A stretch of 58,489 nucleotides of DNA from Desulfofustis glycolicus DSM 9705 (GTDB taxonomy: Bacteria; Desulfobacterota; Desulfobulbia; Desulfobulbales; Desulfocapsaceae), in NCBI RefSeq assembly GCF_900130015.1, contig NZ_FQXS01000027.1:1-58489 (forward strand), read 5' to 3'. Of the stretch, positions 17,733 to 27,924 are shown one piece after another. A program made the position numbers and the translations under genes. The notes under the pieces were generated by a model. The model was not told where the DNA came from. It was given only the letters and a program-made list of their open reading frames with translations, and ran no database searches. Positions within the stretch are counted from its first letter, which is position 1; each line of letters starts with the position of its first letter.

Positions 17733-18191
17733 AATGGCCTCCTGCTGGTAGCACCTAGAACCGCCGAGAAAGAGAGGTTCCCGCCCAAACGCTGTTCGCC
17801 ATGAGATACCCGACTTCCCGGGAACCGGACTAATCTTGCAGAAAGACTTGCACATTTGATGCCAGCCGACTTTTCCCCCTCCTCATCCCTTCTTTGCAGA
17901 CCACACAGCGCCATGGTGACGGATTGGCCGGTTCTGCCGGAGGCTGCATCGCGAAGGCCCGGCGGGCCGGAGACTCATTTCCGCAGGACTGCGGATAGGA
18001 TGTCCCCAGCCTTGATAGTTCCCGATGGGACACCGGTTGTAACCTGAACTACTGCTGTTTCATTTTTGCCCAGCGTCGGTGCGCTGCGACAGTGCATCGT
18101 GCTGCCGCTGCGGATTGGACGACGAGCACCAGCCCGTACCCGGTTTGCCCGCAGTCGCCGCCTGGCGACAACGGGTTTGATCGGCATCGAC
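17733..18191. other. 459-bp stretch without a recognised gene
   Basis: Lies between the glrR stop and the small membrane gene. Short frames exist on the minus strand (for example 17975-18295, which overlaps glrR), but they have no ribosome-binding site, no family match I recognise, and arginine/serine-rich shadow composition. I see no terminator, tRNA or repeat. It may carry the promoter of the small membrane gene. Confidence 0.4.
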
Positions 18192-19535
<1,344 letters not shown>

Positions 19536-19538
19536 AGT

Positions 19539-20168
19539 TCACCGTGGTTCAATTGATTGCGGCTGCAGCATAAGTTCGACTTCCTTCAATTTTCGTACCT
19601 GTTGCTCGAGTGTTTCGACCTGTTTCTCTTTTTCTGCCGCCAGACGACGGGCTTCGGTCAGCTGCTCTTCATAACTGATCTGCTGTTGCTCCACCTGTGC
19701 CTGCTGCGCGGCGAGCCGTGCCTGCCAGTGTCTGTTTTCCTCGGCATGCCAGGCGAGAGCATCGTGGCGTTCCTTGAGAAGCGTGTGGAATCCGAGCAGC
19801 GGATCGTAACGTCTGTCGCCACGTGCGGCCAGGGCCACTTCGAGAACGTCGATCGTCTCTTTGATCTGACCCGCTTGCGCCTGACTCGACAGGGCCAGAC
19901 AAACCAGTCCGCTCCAGTCCTCGACGGCCGGATTGCGTTGAAACGCCGCCAGTGCGGCTGCATGCTCTTGGCGAAACGAGGCCAGGGTGTTGCCATCGGT
20001 CTCGGCAACGCAGGCAAGTGCTCGCTGCGGGGGGGGCAACGCGGCCAGGGATACGGCGTCGAGTCCCAACTCGGCTAGCAACCGCTGTCCCGATTCCAGA
20101 TGACAACCGGCCGTCAGGCCTGCGGCGATAAGCAACAAAATCACGCCGATTTTCATCATGATATTCAT
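19539..20168 (-). CDS. QseG-like lipoprotein with coiled coil
   Basis: 209 aa. A short signal peptide ends in the lipobox LTAGC (Cys22). The body is helical, and the last 65 residues (about 140-200) are a Gln/Glu-rich coiled coil (WQARLAAQQAQVEQQQ, LAAEKEKQVETLEQQVRKL). The position between kinase and regulator genes, the lipobox and the coiled coil all fit QseG, the outer-membrane lipoprotein that contacts GlrK/QseE in enteric bacteria. Sequence identity itself is not obvious by eye, so the match is mainly by context. It overlaps the kinase stop by 4 nt. Confidence 0.75.
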   Translation of the reverse strand: MNIMMKIGVILLLIAAGLTAGCHLESGQRLLAELGLDAVSLAALPPPQRALACVAETDGNTLASFRQEHAAALAAFQRNPAVEDWSGLVCLALSSQAQAGQIKETIDVLEVALAARGDRRYDPLLGFHTLLKERHDALAWHAEENRHWQARLAAQQAQVEQQQISYEEQLTEARRLAAEKEKQVETLEQQVRKLKEVELMLQPQSIEPR

Positions 20169-21637
20169 TGTTCGTGCCTCTCGGTCGAGGAACCTGCGGC
20201 CCGGGGCAGGGTTATGCCGAACCGGGCTCCCGGCTCTCCCGGATTAAGCACCCTGATGGCGCCGCCGTTTCGCTTGACGTATTCCCGGACAATCGCCAGT
20301 CCCAGGCCGCTGCCCTTGACGATTGATCTGGTTTTCATCTCCGCCTGATAAAAGGGTTGAAATATTTTTTCTTCCTCGCCCAACGGGATGCCCGGTCCCG
20401 AGTCGTAAACGATGACGGCGACGGTTTTCCGATCAGCACTGACGCGGCAACCGACCCGGCCGCCGGGTGGCGTGAATTTCACGGCATTGGAGAACAGGTT
20501 TTCAAATATCGTCATCAACTCCTTTCGATCACCGGCAACCATTACGTCAGCTACCGCCACGTCGATGGTTATATCCCGTCCCAAAACCCTGGCTCGCTGA
20601 CCGTCGACGACGGTATCGATCAGCTGTGGCAGCGAAATGTGCTCGCGGCTGCGCGCGTTCTCGGAGAATCGGGCCAGATTAAAGTTAATGATGTTTTCGA
20701 TCAACCCCTGTAACACGATGCTGTTGTTGACCAAAATGCGAGCGACTTCCAGCTGTTTCCCGTGCAACTCGCCGACCACCCCGTCACTGAGCAAGGAAGC
20801 GCCTTCGCGGATGGAGGCGAGCGGGGTTTTCAGTTCGTGAGAGACATGGGCGAGGAATTTTGCTTTTTCTTGCTCCAGATCATCGAGCCGTTTCCTCAGC
20901 CAGTCGAGCCGTTCACCGGCCACTTCCAAATCCAGCGGGCCGGAGACAAGCACCGGCGTTTTGAAATCTCCACGTCCCAATCGCTCGACACTCTTGTTGA
21001 GCTGCCGGATCGGCCAGGAAAGCAAAAATGCCATCACGGCAATCAACAGGATCGTTGCCAGAATGAAGGCACCGGTCTGCAGGACCAGGACCCGCTGGGC
21101 CGCCCTGGTCGTTTCCTGGAGACTGTCAATATCACGCTGCATCATCTCCTGAAAACCGGTCCGGGCCTTTTGAGCCTGTTGGTGTTGGCTGGCGAACGAC
21201 TCGATGGCTTTGCTGGTAAGTGCTTCAGGTTTCTCCACCGTACCGTCGCGCAAGGAGATGATCGTGGTCCGCAGTACGTTTCGCTGTTGACGCATGGCCT
21301 CGAGTTCCTGCCGGTCAACGAGGTCAAGCGGCAGGCTGAGCAGATCGTAGAGCAGCGCATCGATTCTGGTGTGGTGTCCCTCGGCGGCGCCAAGATGCTG
21401 TATCTCACCGGTAATCTCGTAGAGGCGCAGGGAGCGCTCTTCATTACGCAGATATTCCGAGAGTATCTCGCTGTTACGGGTGCCGCTGAGGGCGTGCTCG
21501 ACGATTTCCAGCCCGGCTCCGCTGACGCGGTCGATAAACGTCAGAGTCGTCCACAACCCGACACCGAGAGGCAGCGACACCATAACAAAACCGATCAAGA
21601 CCAGGTTGAGAAAAGAGCGGGGCCGAAATACTTTCAT
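20165..21637 (-). CDS. glrK: sensor histidine kinase, GlrK/QseE-like
   Basis: 490 aa inner-membrane kinase. Two transmembrane helices (about 10-33 and 185-207) enclose a helical periplasmic domain of about 150 residues. HAMP (about 207-250) and HisKA follow, with phospho-acceptor His267 in HVSHELKTPLASI, and an HATPase domain with N box (FENLFSNAVKFTPPGG), G1 (DSGPGIP) and G2 (GSGLGLAIV). It heads the kinase-lipoprotein-regulator operon. In enteric bacteria the system answers envelope stress; the signal here is unknown. Confidence 0.88.
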   Translation of the reverse strand: MKVFRPRSFLNLVLIGFVMVSLPLGVGLWTTLTFIDRVSGAGLEIVEHALSGTRNSEILSEYLRNEERSLRLYEITGEIQHLGAAEGHHTRIDALLYDLLSLPLDLVDRQELEAMRQQRNVLRTTIISLRDGTVEKPEALTSKAIESFASQHQQAQKARTGFQEMMQRDIDSLQETTRAAQRVLVLQTGAFILATILLIAVMAFLLSWPIRQLNKSVERLGRGDFKTPVLVSGPLDLEVAGERLDWLRKRLDDLEQEKAKFLAHVSHELKTPLASIREGASLLSDGVVGELHGKQLEVARILVNNSIVLQGLIENIINFNLARFSENARSREHISLPQLIDTVVDGQRARVLGRDITIDVAVADVMVAGDRKELMTIFENLFSNAVKFTPPGGRVGCRVSADRKTVAVIVYDSGPGIPLGEEEKIFQPFYQAEMKTRSIVKGSGLGLAIVREYVKRNGGAIRVLNPGEPGARFGITLPRAAGSSTERHEQ

Positions 21638-21702
21638 GGTGTCTCCGCGATAACCGATCTCCCCTGTCGGGTCACCGAGCCAAACGGTTTGTCGTTCCCA
21701 TC

Positions 21703-21845
21703 AGAGCCATTTGCAAAACAATCTTTTCACCCAAACTCTGCGTCATGCTCAAAATTTTATCCTCGGAATATCATGTATATGCCTGCGGAAAAATTTTTCG
21801 CATGCCTTGATTTTGAACGAAAATCTAAGTTTTGCAAAAGGCTCA
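21703..21845 (-). repeat. ~143-bp palindromic intergenic repeat, copy B
   Basis: Same family as copy A but reversed. The inner part is conserved (AAAATTTTATCCTCGGAATA, TGTATATGCCTGCGG). The outer arms differ from the other copies, GAGCCATTTGCAAAAC with GTTTTGCAAAAGGCTC, yet still pair with each other. Its right end touches the stop codon of the aminotransferase gene at 21846. Confidence 0.8.
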
Positions 21846-23027
21846 TCAGGCGATCATTTCACCGATCGCCTCGGCGATACGGCCGATACCGTCGGTAATA
21901 ACCAACTCGCCGACACAGGAAAAATTCAGACGAAACGTCGATGTGGCGCCGGCCGCAGTATAAAACGGTTCTCCCGGGACAAACACGACTCGGCGGGCGA
22001 CCGCTCGTTCGAACAGATCCATGGCCGGCAGGCCATCCGGCAGTCTTCCCCAGAGAAACATCCCGCCGTCCGGCCGGGTGCAGGTTACCGTGTCCGGAAA
22101 ACTTCGATCAATGGCGGCCAGCATGGCCCGGCACTGCCGACCGTAAGCCTCGATGATTCGCGAAATGTGTTTATCCAGATCGTTGTCCTGCAGATAGCGC
22201 AGCAAAATATACTGCGTGAAGTTGCAGGTATGCAGATCCGCTGCCTGTTTGGCAATAAGCAGTTTTTCATATAATTCGGCGGGAGCGGCAATCCAGCCGA
22301 GCCGAAAACCGGGTACGACTATCTTGGAGAACGAGCCGAGCAGCACCGTCTGATCCGGCAACAGGTGATAGAACGACGGACTGGCCTCGCCACGGAAACG
22401 TAAGGCGCCGTAAGGGTCATCTTCGATGAGGAGCAAGTCCCGGCCGGCGATGATTTCAGCTACCTCGCGCCGGTTTTCGCTGCTGTAGGAAATGCCCGAC
22501 GGGTTCTGGAAATTGGGGACGGTATACATCAGTCGCGGCCGGTCCCGCTCGACGGCGCTGGCCAACTGGTCGACTGCCATGCCGTCGTCATGGACCGGCA
22601 CCGGCAGATAACGGGGACGATAGAGCGACAAGGCCTGGATCGCACCGAGATAGCCGGGCTCCTCGACAACCACCGACTCGCCGTCGTTAAGCACCACCTT
22701 GGCGAGCAGGTCGAGAGCCTGCTGGCTGCCGTTGGTGATTAGAATCTGCTCGGGATCGAGCCTGATCCCCTGCTGCTCTTGATAACGCTGTGCTATGAAG
22801 GCCCTCAACTCTAGCAAACCCTCTGAGTTGCTATATTGCAGACAATCCGCTCCACGTTCGGCAAAGACCTGATCGGTAGCAACGCGCAGTTCATCGATCG
22901 GGAAAAAGGCGCGATTCGGTAATCCCCCGGCAAAAGAGATGATTTCGGGATCCATGGTAACCTTCAGGATTTCCCGGATGAACGATCGGGGCACATCCTG
23001 CATCCGATCGGAAAAAATACCATTCAT
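21846..23027 (-). CDS. PLP-dependent aminotransferase (fold type I, 2-aminoadipate/LysN-like)
   Basis: 393 aa. The catalytic Lys is in GSFSKIVVPGFRLGW; other marks are NGSQQALDLLAKVVLNDGE, VEEPGYLGA, YTVPNFQNPSG and DDPYGALRF. It resembles the aminotransferase half of MocR proteins but lacks a helix-turn-helix domain, as do LysN/KAT II-type enzymes acting on 2-oxo acids such as 2-oxoadipate, or on aromatic and branched-chain substrates. The substrate cannot be read from the sequence. ATG 23027 is the start consistent with family length. It is the last gene of the gpmI-darP-VOC unit. Confidence 0.88.
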   Translation of the reverse strand: MNGIFSDRMQDVPRSFIREILKVTMDPEIISFAGGLPNRAFFPIDELRVATDQVFAERGADCLQYSNSEGLLELRAFIAQRYQEQQGIRLDPEQILITNGSQQALDLLAKVVLNDGESVVVEEPGYLGAIQALSLYRPRYLPVPVHDDGMAVDQLASAVERDRPRLMYTVPNFQNPSGISYSSENRREVAEIIAGRDLLLIEDDPYGALRFRGEASPSFYHLLPDQTVLLGSFSKIVVPGFRLGWIAAPAELYEKLLIAKQAADLHTCNFTQYILLRYLQDNDLDKHISRIIEAYGRQCRAMLAAIDRSFPDTVTCTRPDGGMFLWGRLPDGLPAMDLFERAVARRVVFVPGEPFYTAAGATSTFRLNFSCVGELVITDGIGRIAEAIGEMIA

Positions 23028-23083
23028 AGTCGTTGCCTGTCCTTTGTTACTCAACGGGGATGAAAAAAAGAAGACGGATGGAC

Positions 23084-23506
23084 TCAGGGCCCGCCCTTCA
23101 CACGGTCTCCGGCGCCATGCTCGACGTCGTAGCACGCCAGTTCAAGTAAATTACCATCCGGGTCGCGGATATACACTGAGGTCAGTTGACCGGCAGCTCC
23201 CGTCCTGGCCACCGGACCTTCGATCAGCTCCGTCTGCCGATTGGCAAGCTCCCGGCACACTGCAGCAATCGGTTGTTCTACGATCAGGCAGATGTCGGCG
23301 GACCCGGGAGTCGGCAGCTCGGCACAGGGGAGGAATTCCGAGCCGGCCTGATGGAGATTGATTTTCTGGTTACCGAAGTGCAGTGCGATCCGACCCGTCG
23401 CACTGACCTGTTTTTCCATACCGAGCACACCCGTGTAGAACGACACACTGCGCTCGATGTCCTTGACGGTCAAAACCAGATGATCAACGCCACTGATTTT
23501 CATCAT
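23084..23506 (-). CDS. VOC-family (glyoxalase/dioxygenase fold) protein
   Basis: 140 aa with the two beta-alpha-beta-beta-beta modules of the VOC fold: SGVDHLVLTVKDIERSVSFYTGVLGM at the start, and VYIRDPDGNLLELACYD near the end, with the His and Glu positions used as metal ligands in the family. The reaction is unknown; it could be a glyoxalase-like or resistance-type enzyme. ATG 23506 has GGAG 6 nt upstream. It lies between darP and the aminotransferase gene. Confidence 0.88.
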   Translation of the reverse strand: MMKISGVDHLVLTVKDIERSVSFYTGVLGMEKQVSATGRIALHFGNQKINLHQAGSEFLPCAELPTPGSADICLIVEQPIAAVCRELANRQTELIEGPVARTGAAGQLTSVYIRDPDGNLLELACYDVEHGAGDRVKGGP

Positions 23507-23531
23507 GCGTGACTCCGCGGGCTCTGCCGGA

Positions 23532-24104
23532 TCATCGAGCCGACGCCGCGTCGTTGCCGGCAACGGCCGTTTCATCGAGGCGCTGCCGTTCAGCAGCCGC
23601 CTTGACCATCCGGAACAATTCCCGATAGTGTGCCTTGTTCCTGCTCCTGGCATATTGATGAGCCGCCTGACGCAGATCGTGTTCGTCAAGCCCCGGATAT
23701 CGTTCCAGCAGCCGGTCAATAACCGAACTCTGCCAGGTTACAGGCCACGGCTGCTGATCGCGGCGATGCTCCTCCAACGACTCGATTGCTTCGTTGATGA
23801 CCAGGTCCCGCCAATGCTCGGCATCGTGAAACAACCGCTCTTCCTCTAGCTTAGAGCCTTTTTTCTGTTTCAGGAAATGCAGTACCGATGCCACATCCTC
23901 CTGCCTGAGCAATTTGGCGACAAACTTGATCTGACGCTTCAGGGCACCGCCCTTGGTTGTTCGACACAGGGACAAGGCGTGGCGCACCTCGTCACTGACC
24001 CCGATACGGCCGAGCTCGGCATCACTGAGCGCGGCACACTCCCTGGCGGCCATCTCCACCTGTTTGAACTGTCGTTTTTTTTCCGAACGACTGACCTGAT
24101 CCAT
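23532..24104 (-). CDS. darP: ribosome biogenesis factor DarP / DUF615 (YjgA)
   Basis: 190 aa, highly charged and helical: SRSEKKRQFKQVE at the N-terminus, ALKRQIKFVAKLLRQED in the middle, ARSRNKAHYRELFRMVK near the C-terminus. This is the DUF615/YjgA pattern; in E. coli the protein acts in late 50S subunit assembly. ATG 24104 has a GGGAGAG site at good spacing. Confidence 0.9.
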   Translation of the reverse strand: MDQVSRSEKKRQFKQVEMAARECAALSDAELGRIGVSDEVRHALSLCRTTKGGALKRQIKFVAKLLRQEDVASVLHFLKQKKGSKLEEERLFHDAEHWRDLVINEAIESLEEHRRDQQPWPVTWQSSVIDRLLERYPGLDEHDLRQAAHQYARSRNKAHYRELFRMVKAAAERQRLDETAVAGNDAASAR

Positions 24105-24132
24105 GAATCTCTCCCGGTAACGGCGGCAGCCG

Positions 24133-25764
24133 TCAGGAAACCTGTACGATGAGCGGTGGCTCGTAGTCCGGCGGCGGTTCAAAACCAAGCAACAGGCAGA
24201 GCGTGGCAGCCACATTGGCCAATCCCTGCTGCTCCAAGTTGCTCATGGCAAAACGCTTTGTGCCGCCGTAGTCTTTGATCACCAGAGGAACCGGATTACG
24301 GGTATGGGAAACCATCGGTGACCTGACCCCATCTTTTTCGGTCCACATGCAATCGGCGTTCCCGTGGTCAGCGGTAATCAATGCGATTCCTCCTGCCTTT
24401 TCAACGGCTGCAAGGAGACGGCCGAGGCACAGGTCGACCGTCTCGACCGCGATCCGGACGGCCGCCTCAACGCCGGTATGACCGACCATGTCGCCGTTGG
24501 GATAATTAAGGCGGATAAAGCGGTAGCGGCCGGAAGCCACCGCGTCGATGGCCTGCTCAGTAATTTCCGCCGCTTTCATCCACGGGCGCAGGTCAAAGGC
24601 GAGCCGGTCCGACTCGATTTCAACGTAGCGCTCCAGATCCCGGTCGATATATCCCGATTTGTTGCCGTTCCAGAAGTAGGTGACATGACCGAATTTCTGC
24701 GTTTCGGAAAGCGCAAGCGAGGTCACGCCGCTGCCGCACAGGTACTCTCCCAGCGTCCCGTGGATGACCGGCGGTTCCACCAGGAAGTGACTGGGTATCT
24801 TGGCATCGCCATCGTACTCCATCATCCCGGCATAGAAGACATCGGGCACCCGTTGCCGGTCAAATTCCGAAAAATCAGGTTCTTCAAAGGCGCGAGAAAG
24901 TTCGATGGCACGATCGCCACGGAAATTGAAACAGACCACCGCATCGCCGTCCTGGATGGTACCGATCGGTCCGCTGTCGCCGGTAACGACGAAGCTGTCC
25001 AGATATTGATCGGTCTGGGACGGATCCTCGCGATAGTAGGTTTCAATCGCTTCAACCGCCGAAGGGAAAGGCCGCGCCTCACCGAGCACATGGGCCTGCC
25101 AGCCTCGTTCAACGATGCGCCAATCAGCTTCGTAGCGATCCATGGTCGTAACCATTCTGCCGCCGCCGGAGGCGATGCGACAGTCGCACCCGGCCTGCTG
25201 CAACTCGGTGCAGCGCTGTTCCAGCGGGACGAAATAATCCAGCGCGCTCTTCTGCCCGACATCGCGGCCGTCGAGCAGTCCGTGGATCCGAATCCTGCCG
25301 ATCCCGGTTTGCCGACAGTGCTCGAGCAAGGCATAGAGATGGTTGATATGTGAATGGACATTGCCATCGGACACCAGACCGATCAGATGCAGCGTGCCGC
25401 CGCTGCTGCAGCGCTCCTCGATCTGCCGCCAGGCGGCGCTGCGGAAGATATCTCCGGACTCGATCGCCCTGCCGACCAATTTCGCCCCTTGGGCAAAAAT
25501 CCGGCCTGCTCCCAAAGCGTTATGGCCGACCTCGGAATTGCCCATATCGTCATCGGTCGGCAGGCCGACGGCGGCTCCGTGGGCTTTCAGCGTGGTCATC
25601 AGCGGTTCGGCGAGCAGTGCGTCGATAACCGGCGTGTAAGAAACGGTGATGCCGTCGCTGGCATCGCCACGGCCGATACCGATGCCATCGAGAATCACGG
25701 CAACCACCGGCCCGTCCACCGTGTTGCTCGTTACTGCCGGCTGCAAGCGATAATCTCCCTTCAC
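24133..25764 (-). CDS. gpmI: 2,3-bisphosphoglycerate-independent phosphoglycerate mutase
   Basis: 543 aa alkaline-phosphatase-type mutase of glycolysis/gluconeogenesis. Metal and phosphate residues are visible: VVAVILDGIGIG, the phospho-serine motif DDMGNSEVGHNALGAGR, HIHGLLDGRD-like RIHGLLDGRDVG, RFIRLNYPNGDMVGHTG and ALITADHGNADCMW, as well as SHTRNPVP. GTG start at 25764 with GGGAGAG upstream. It is the first gene of a four-gene minus-strand unit (gpmI-darP-VOC-aminotransferase) that is bracketed by repeat copies B and C. Confidence 0.96.
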   Translation of the reverse strand: MKGDYRLQPAVTSNTVDGPVVAVILDGIGIGRGDASDGITVSYTPVIDALLAEPLMTTLKAHGAAVGLPTDDDMGNSEVGHNALGAGRIFAQGAKLVGRAIESGDIFRSAAWRQIEERCSSGGTLHLIGLVSDGNVHSHINHLYALLEHCRQTGIGRIRIHGLLDGRDVGQKSALDYFVPLEQRCTELQQAGCDCRIASGGGRMVTTMDRYEADWRIVERGWQAHVLGEARPFPSAVEAIETYYREDPSQTDQYLDSFVVTGDSGPIGTIQDGDAVVCFNFRGDRAIELSRAFEEPDFSEFDRQRVPDVFYAGMMEYDGDAKIPSHFLVEPPVIHGTLGEYLCGSGVTSLALSETQKFGHVTYFWNGNKSGYIDRDLERYVEIESDRLAFDLRPWMKAAEITEQAIDAVASGRYRFIRLNYPNGDMVGHTGVEAAVRIAVETVDLCLGRLLAAVEKAGGIALITADHGNADCMWTEKDGVRSPMVSHTRNPVPLVIKDYGGTKRFAMSNLEQQGLANVAATLCLLLGFEPPPDYEPPLIVQVS

Positions 25765-25794
25765 TGGTCTCTCCCGGGCGTCATTTTCTAAGGC

Positions 25795-25934
25795 AGCCTT
25801 GAAAAATTGTCAGTCCGCCCCATCTCATCGTTGCGCAATCAAATTTTATCATCGGAATATCATGTATATGCCTGCGGTAAAATTTTCTTGGCCGCCTCGA
25901 TCTTGGACGAAATTCCGAATTTTTCAAGATCCCC
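25795..25934 (-). repeat. ~143-bp palindromic intergenic repeat, copy C
   Basis: Reversed copy, with ends CCTTGAAAAATTG and AATTTTTCAAGATCC-type arms, and conserved interior (AATCAAATTTTATC, CATGTATATGCCTGCGG). It lies in the divergent space between gpmI (minus) and the operon beginning at 26042 (plus), so it is placed where both promoters should be. Confidence 0.85.
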
Positions 25935-25957
25935 TTACGTCTTTTACGGACATTGTC

Positions 25958-25985
25958 TTTGCCATTGCCACGCGATTCTTATACT
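25958..25985 (+). promoter_or_regulatory. possible promoter of the moeA-aor operon
   Basis: TTTGCC (25958-25963), a 16-nt spacer and TATACT (25980-25985). The -10 box is good and the -35 box poor. It lies just outside repeat copy C and about 57 nt before the ATG at 26042. Confidence 0.35.
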
Positions 25986-26041
25986 ATGAGCGCAGCATGC
26001 GGCACGCACAATCCTGTTTAGCGGAACTCTATATCATTACC

Positions 26042-26650
26042 ATGCAACGCGCAACGCAAGAAGATTTGAACGATCGCCCGCTTTTGACCTGCACGATCCC
26101 TGAAGAAGACCTGCCGCGCCTGGCGACCATGCTTCAGGCCGGCTTCTTCGTCGATGGGGCGACCGGAGAGTCTATTGCCTCTCTGCTCCAGCGATTGCCC
26201 GGCTTTTCCGCCGATTATATCGAGAACCAGATCCAGACCGTTTTTTACAATGGCGATGCCATCGACGATCTCTCTCAGCCGCTCACCGGGACAGCTCCGA
26301 CCATCGCCCTGTCCGCGGCGATGCCGGGACTGGCCGGAGCCATCCTGCGCAAAAACAGTCCCGCCGCACCATTGCGCAAAACGCGGAGCAAAACAGCAGC
26401 TGCTGTTTCGGATAACATGGCCGTCACCGTACTGGTCAAATTGTTCAATACCCTGGCTATCGAACGTGGCCCGGCCCTTTTTCGCAGTGGTGTCCGGATC
26501 AACGCTGCCGACCTGGCCGGTTTTTTATCGCTGCGCCCCTCGCTGCTGGAAAAAGCCCAGGACATCAGGCTTGCCGGCTCTCCTGTTCCCGCCGACGAGC
26601 TGACGCAGCGACTGGGCGGGTTAACAAGCGTCATCATGCACGTCACCTGA
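26042..26650 (+). CDS. unrecognised protein heading the moeA-aor operon
   Basis: About 202 aa from ATG 26042; an in-frame ATG at 25997 is an alternative, and longer extensions run into repeat copy C. No family recognised. The first 90 residues hold a conserved-looking block (LTCTIPEEDLPRLATMLQAGFFVDGATGESI, split by eye into an enzyme-like helical region), and the C-terminal half includes VLVKLFNTLAIERGPALFRSGVRI. No signal peptide or membrane helix. It ends 2 nt before moeA, so a function linked to molybdenum/tungsten cofactor or the oxidoreductase is likely from context only. Confidence 0.7.
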   Translation: MQRATQEDLNDRPLLTCTIPEEDLPRLATMLQAGFFVDGATGESIASLLQRLPGFSADYIENQIQTVFYNGDAIDDLSQPLTGTAPTIALSAAMPGLAGAILRKNSPAAPLRKTRSKTAAAVSDNMAVTVLVKLFNTLAIERGPALFRSGVRINAADLAGFLSLRPSLLEKAQDIRLAGSPVPADELTQRLGGLTSVIMHVT

Positions 26651-26652
26651 TC

Positions 26653-27924
26653 ATGGATTCCGCCAATCAGTCGCGCGACATGCTTGGTCGCCGGGGCCTG
26701 ACCCGGGTGGCCGAAGCCCGGACAATACTTCTCGACAGACTCGACAACCTGCAACACCCGACAGAACGGATATCGCTGGGCGACGCACTGGACCGCGTCA
26801 CGGCCGAACCGATTGTCGCCGCCGAGGATCTGCCGCCCGCTCCCCGTTCCACCATGGATGGTTTTGCCGTCATCGCTGCCGATACCTTCGGTGCAACCCA
26901 GTCTCTGCCTGCCTATTTGCAGATCACCGGCGAGGTCCTGATGGGAACCCCGCCGGAGGGGTGCCTGGAACGCGGCAGTTGTTACCGGATTCCAACCGGG
27001 GGGCTGCTTCCCGACAACGCTGACAGCGTTGTCATGCTCGAGCATACCGTTCCGGTCGACGAAACAATGGTTGAAGTGGTCAAGGGGATCGGCAGCGGCA
27101 CCAATGTCATCAAGACGGGCGACGATATCCGTGCCGGCGTACAGGCGCTGTCGGCCGGACACCGTCTCCGCCCGTCCGATCTCGGCTTGCTTGCCGGTCT
27201 CGGCATCGATAAGGTCGTCGTTTATCGGCGCCCCCGCATCGGCATCATCGCCACCGGCGATGAGATCATCGACCACCGGCAACCGTCGGCCGCCGGCAAG
27301 ATAAGAAACATAAACTCGGTGACCCTAGCCGCCCTGGCCAAACGCTGCGGCGCCACGGTAACCGATTACGGCATCGTTTCCGACCGCGAGGAGATCTTTT
27401 TCGCAACCGTTGCCCGGGCCGTCGAAGAAACTGACCTGGTCTTCTTTTCCGGCGGCAGCTCCGTCGGTGTCCGCGATCTCGGCGAGCGGACCATTGAACG
27501 ACTCGGTTCCCCGGGCATCTTGGTCCATGGCGTCACGTTGAAACCGGGAAAGCCGATCATTATCGGTCTGTGCAACCAGACGCCGGTATTCGGCCTGCCG
27601 GGCCACCCGGTTTCGGCCATGGTCTGCTTCGATTTTTTCGTCCGGCCGGCAGTGCGCGCTCTCTCCGGCGAGCGGGCTGGTGATTGTCACCCCGTGCCAA
27701 GTATTAGCGCACGGTTAATGCGCAGCATCAACTCTGCTGCCGGCCGACTGGACGTTATCCGCGTGCGGCTCGACCGTGATCAAGGACAGTGGCGCTGCCA
27801 CCCGATTCTCGGTCGTTCCGGCGCCATCTCAACCATGTCCCGCGCCGACGGGTATTTTCTCATCAACGAGGACAGCCAGGGCCTGGCTGAAGGAGAGCAG
27901 GTGGAGGTTTATATCTATCAATGA
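26653..27924 (+). CDS. moeA: molybdopterin molybdenumtransferase MoeA, copy 1
   Basis: 423 aa. Inserts molybdate or tungstate into the adenylylated pterin. Domain order is that of MoeA: N-terminal linker and domain II with PRSTMDGFAV, domain III (MoCF-like) with GIIATGDEI, FFSGGSSVGVRD and LKPGKPIIIGL, and domain IV at the C-terminus (about 345-423). The stop overlaps the second moeA by 4 nt (ATGA). Two MoeA paralogues side by side are typical where one serves tungsten and one molybdenum enzymes, but which is which cannot be told. Confidence 0.93.
   Translation: MDSANQSRDMLGRRGLTRVAEARTILLDRLDNLQHPTERISLGDALDRVTAEPIVAAEDLPPAPRSTMDGFAVIAADTFGATQSLPAYLQITGEVLMGTPPEGCLERGSCYRIPTGGLLPDNADSVVMLEHTVPVDETMVEVVKGIGSGTNVIKTGDDIRAGVQALSAGHRLRPSDLGLLAGLGIDKVVVYRRPRIGIIATGDEIIDHRQPSAAGKIRNINSVTLAALAKRCGATVTDYGIVSDREEIFFATVARAVEETDLVFFSGGSSVGVRDLGERTIERLGSPGILVHGVTLKPGKPIIIGLCNQTPVFGLPGHPVSAMVCFDFFVRPAVRALSGERAGDCHPVPSISARLMRSINSAAGRLDVIRVRLDRDQGQWRCHPILGRSGAISTMSRADGYFLINEDSQGLAEGEQVEVYIYQ

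Noticed and set aside
25799-26041. N-terminal extension of the 202-aa protein into repeat copy C
   Set aside because: The extra residues come from translating the repeat and occur in other frames at the other copies, so ATG 26042 is preferred.
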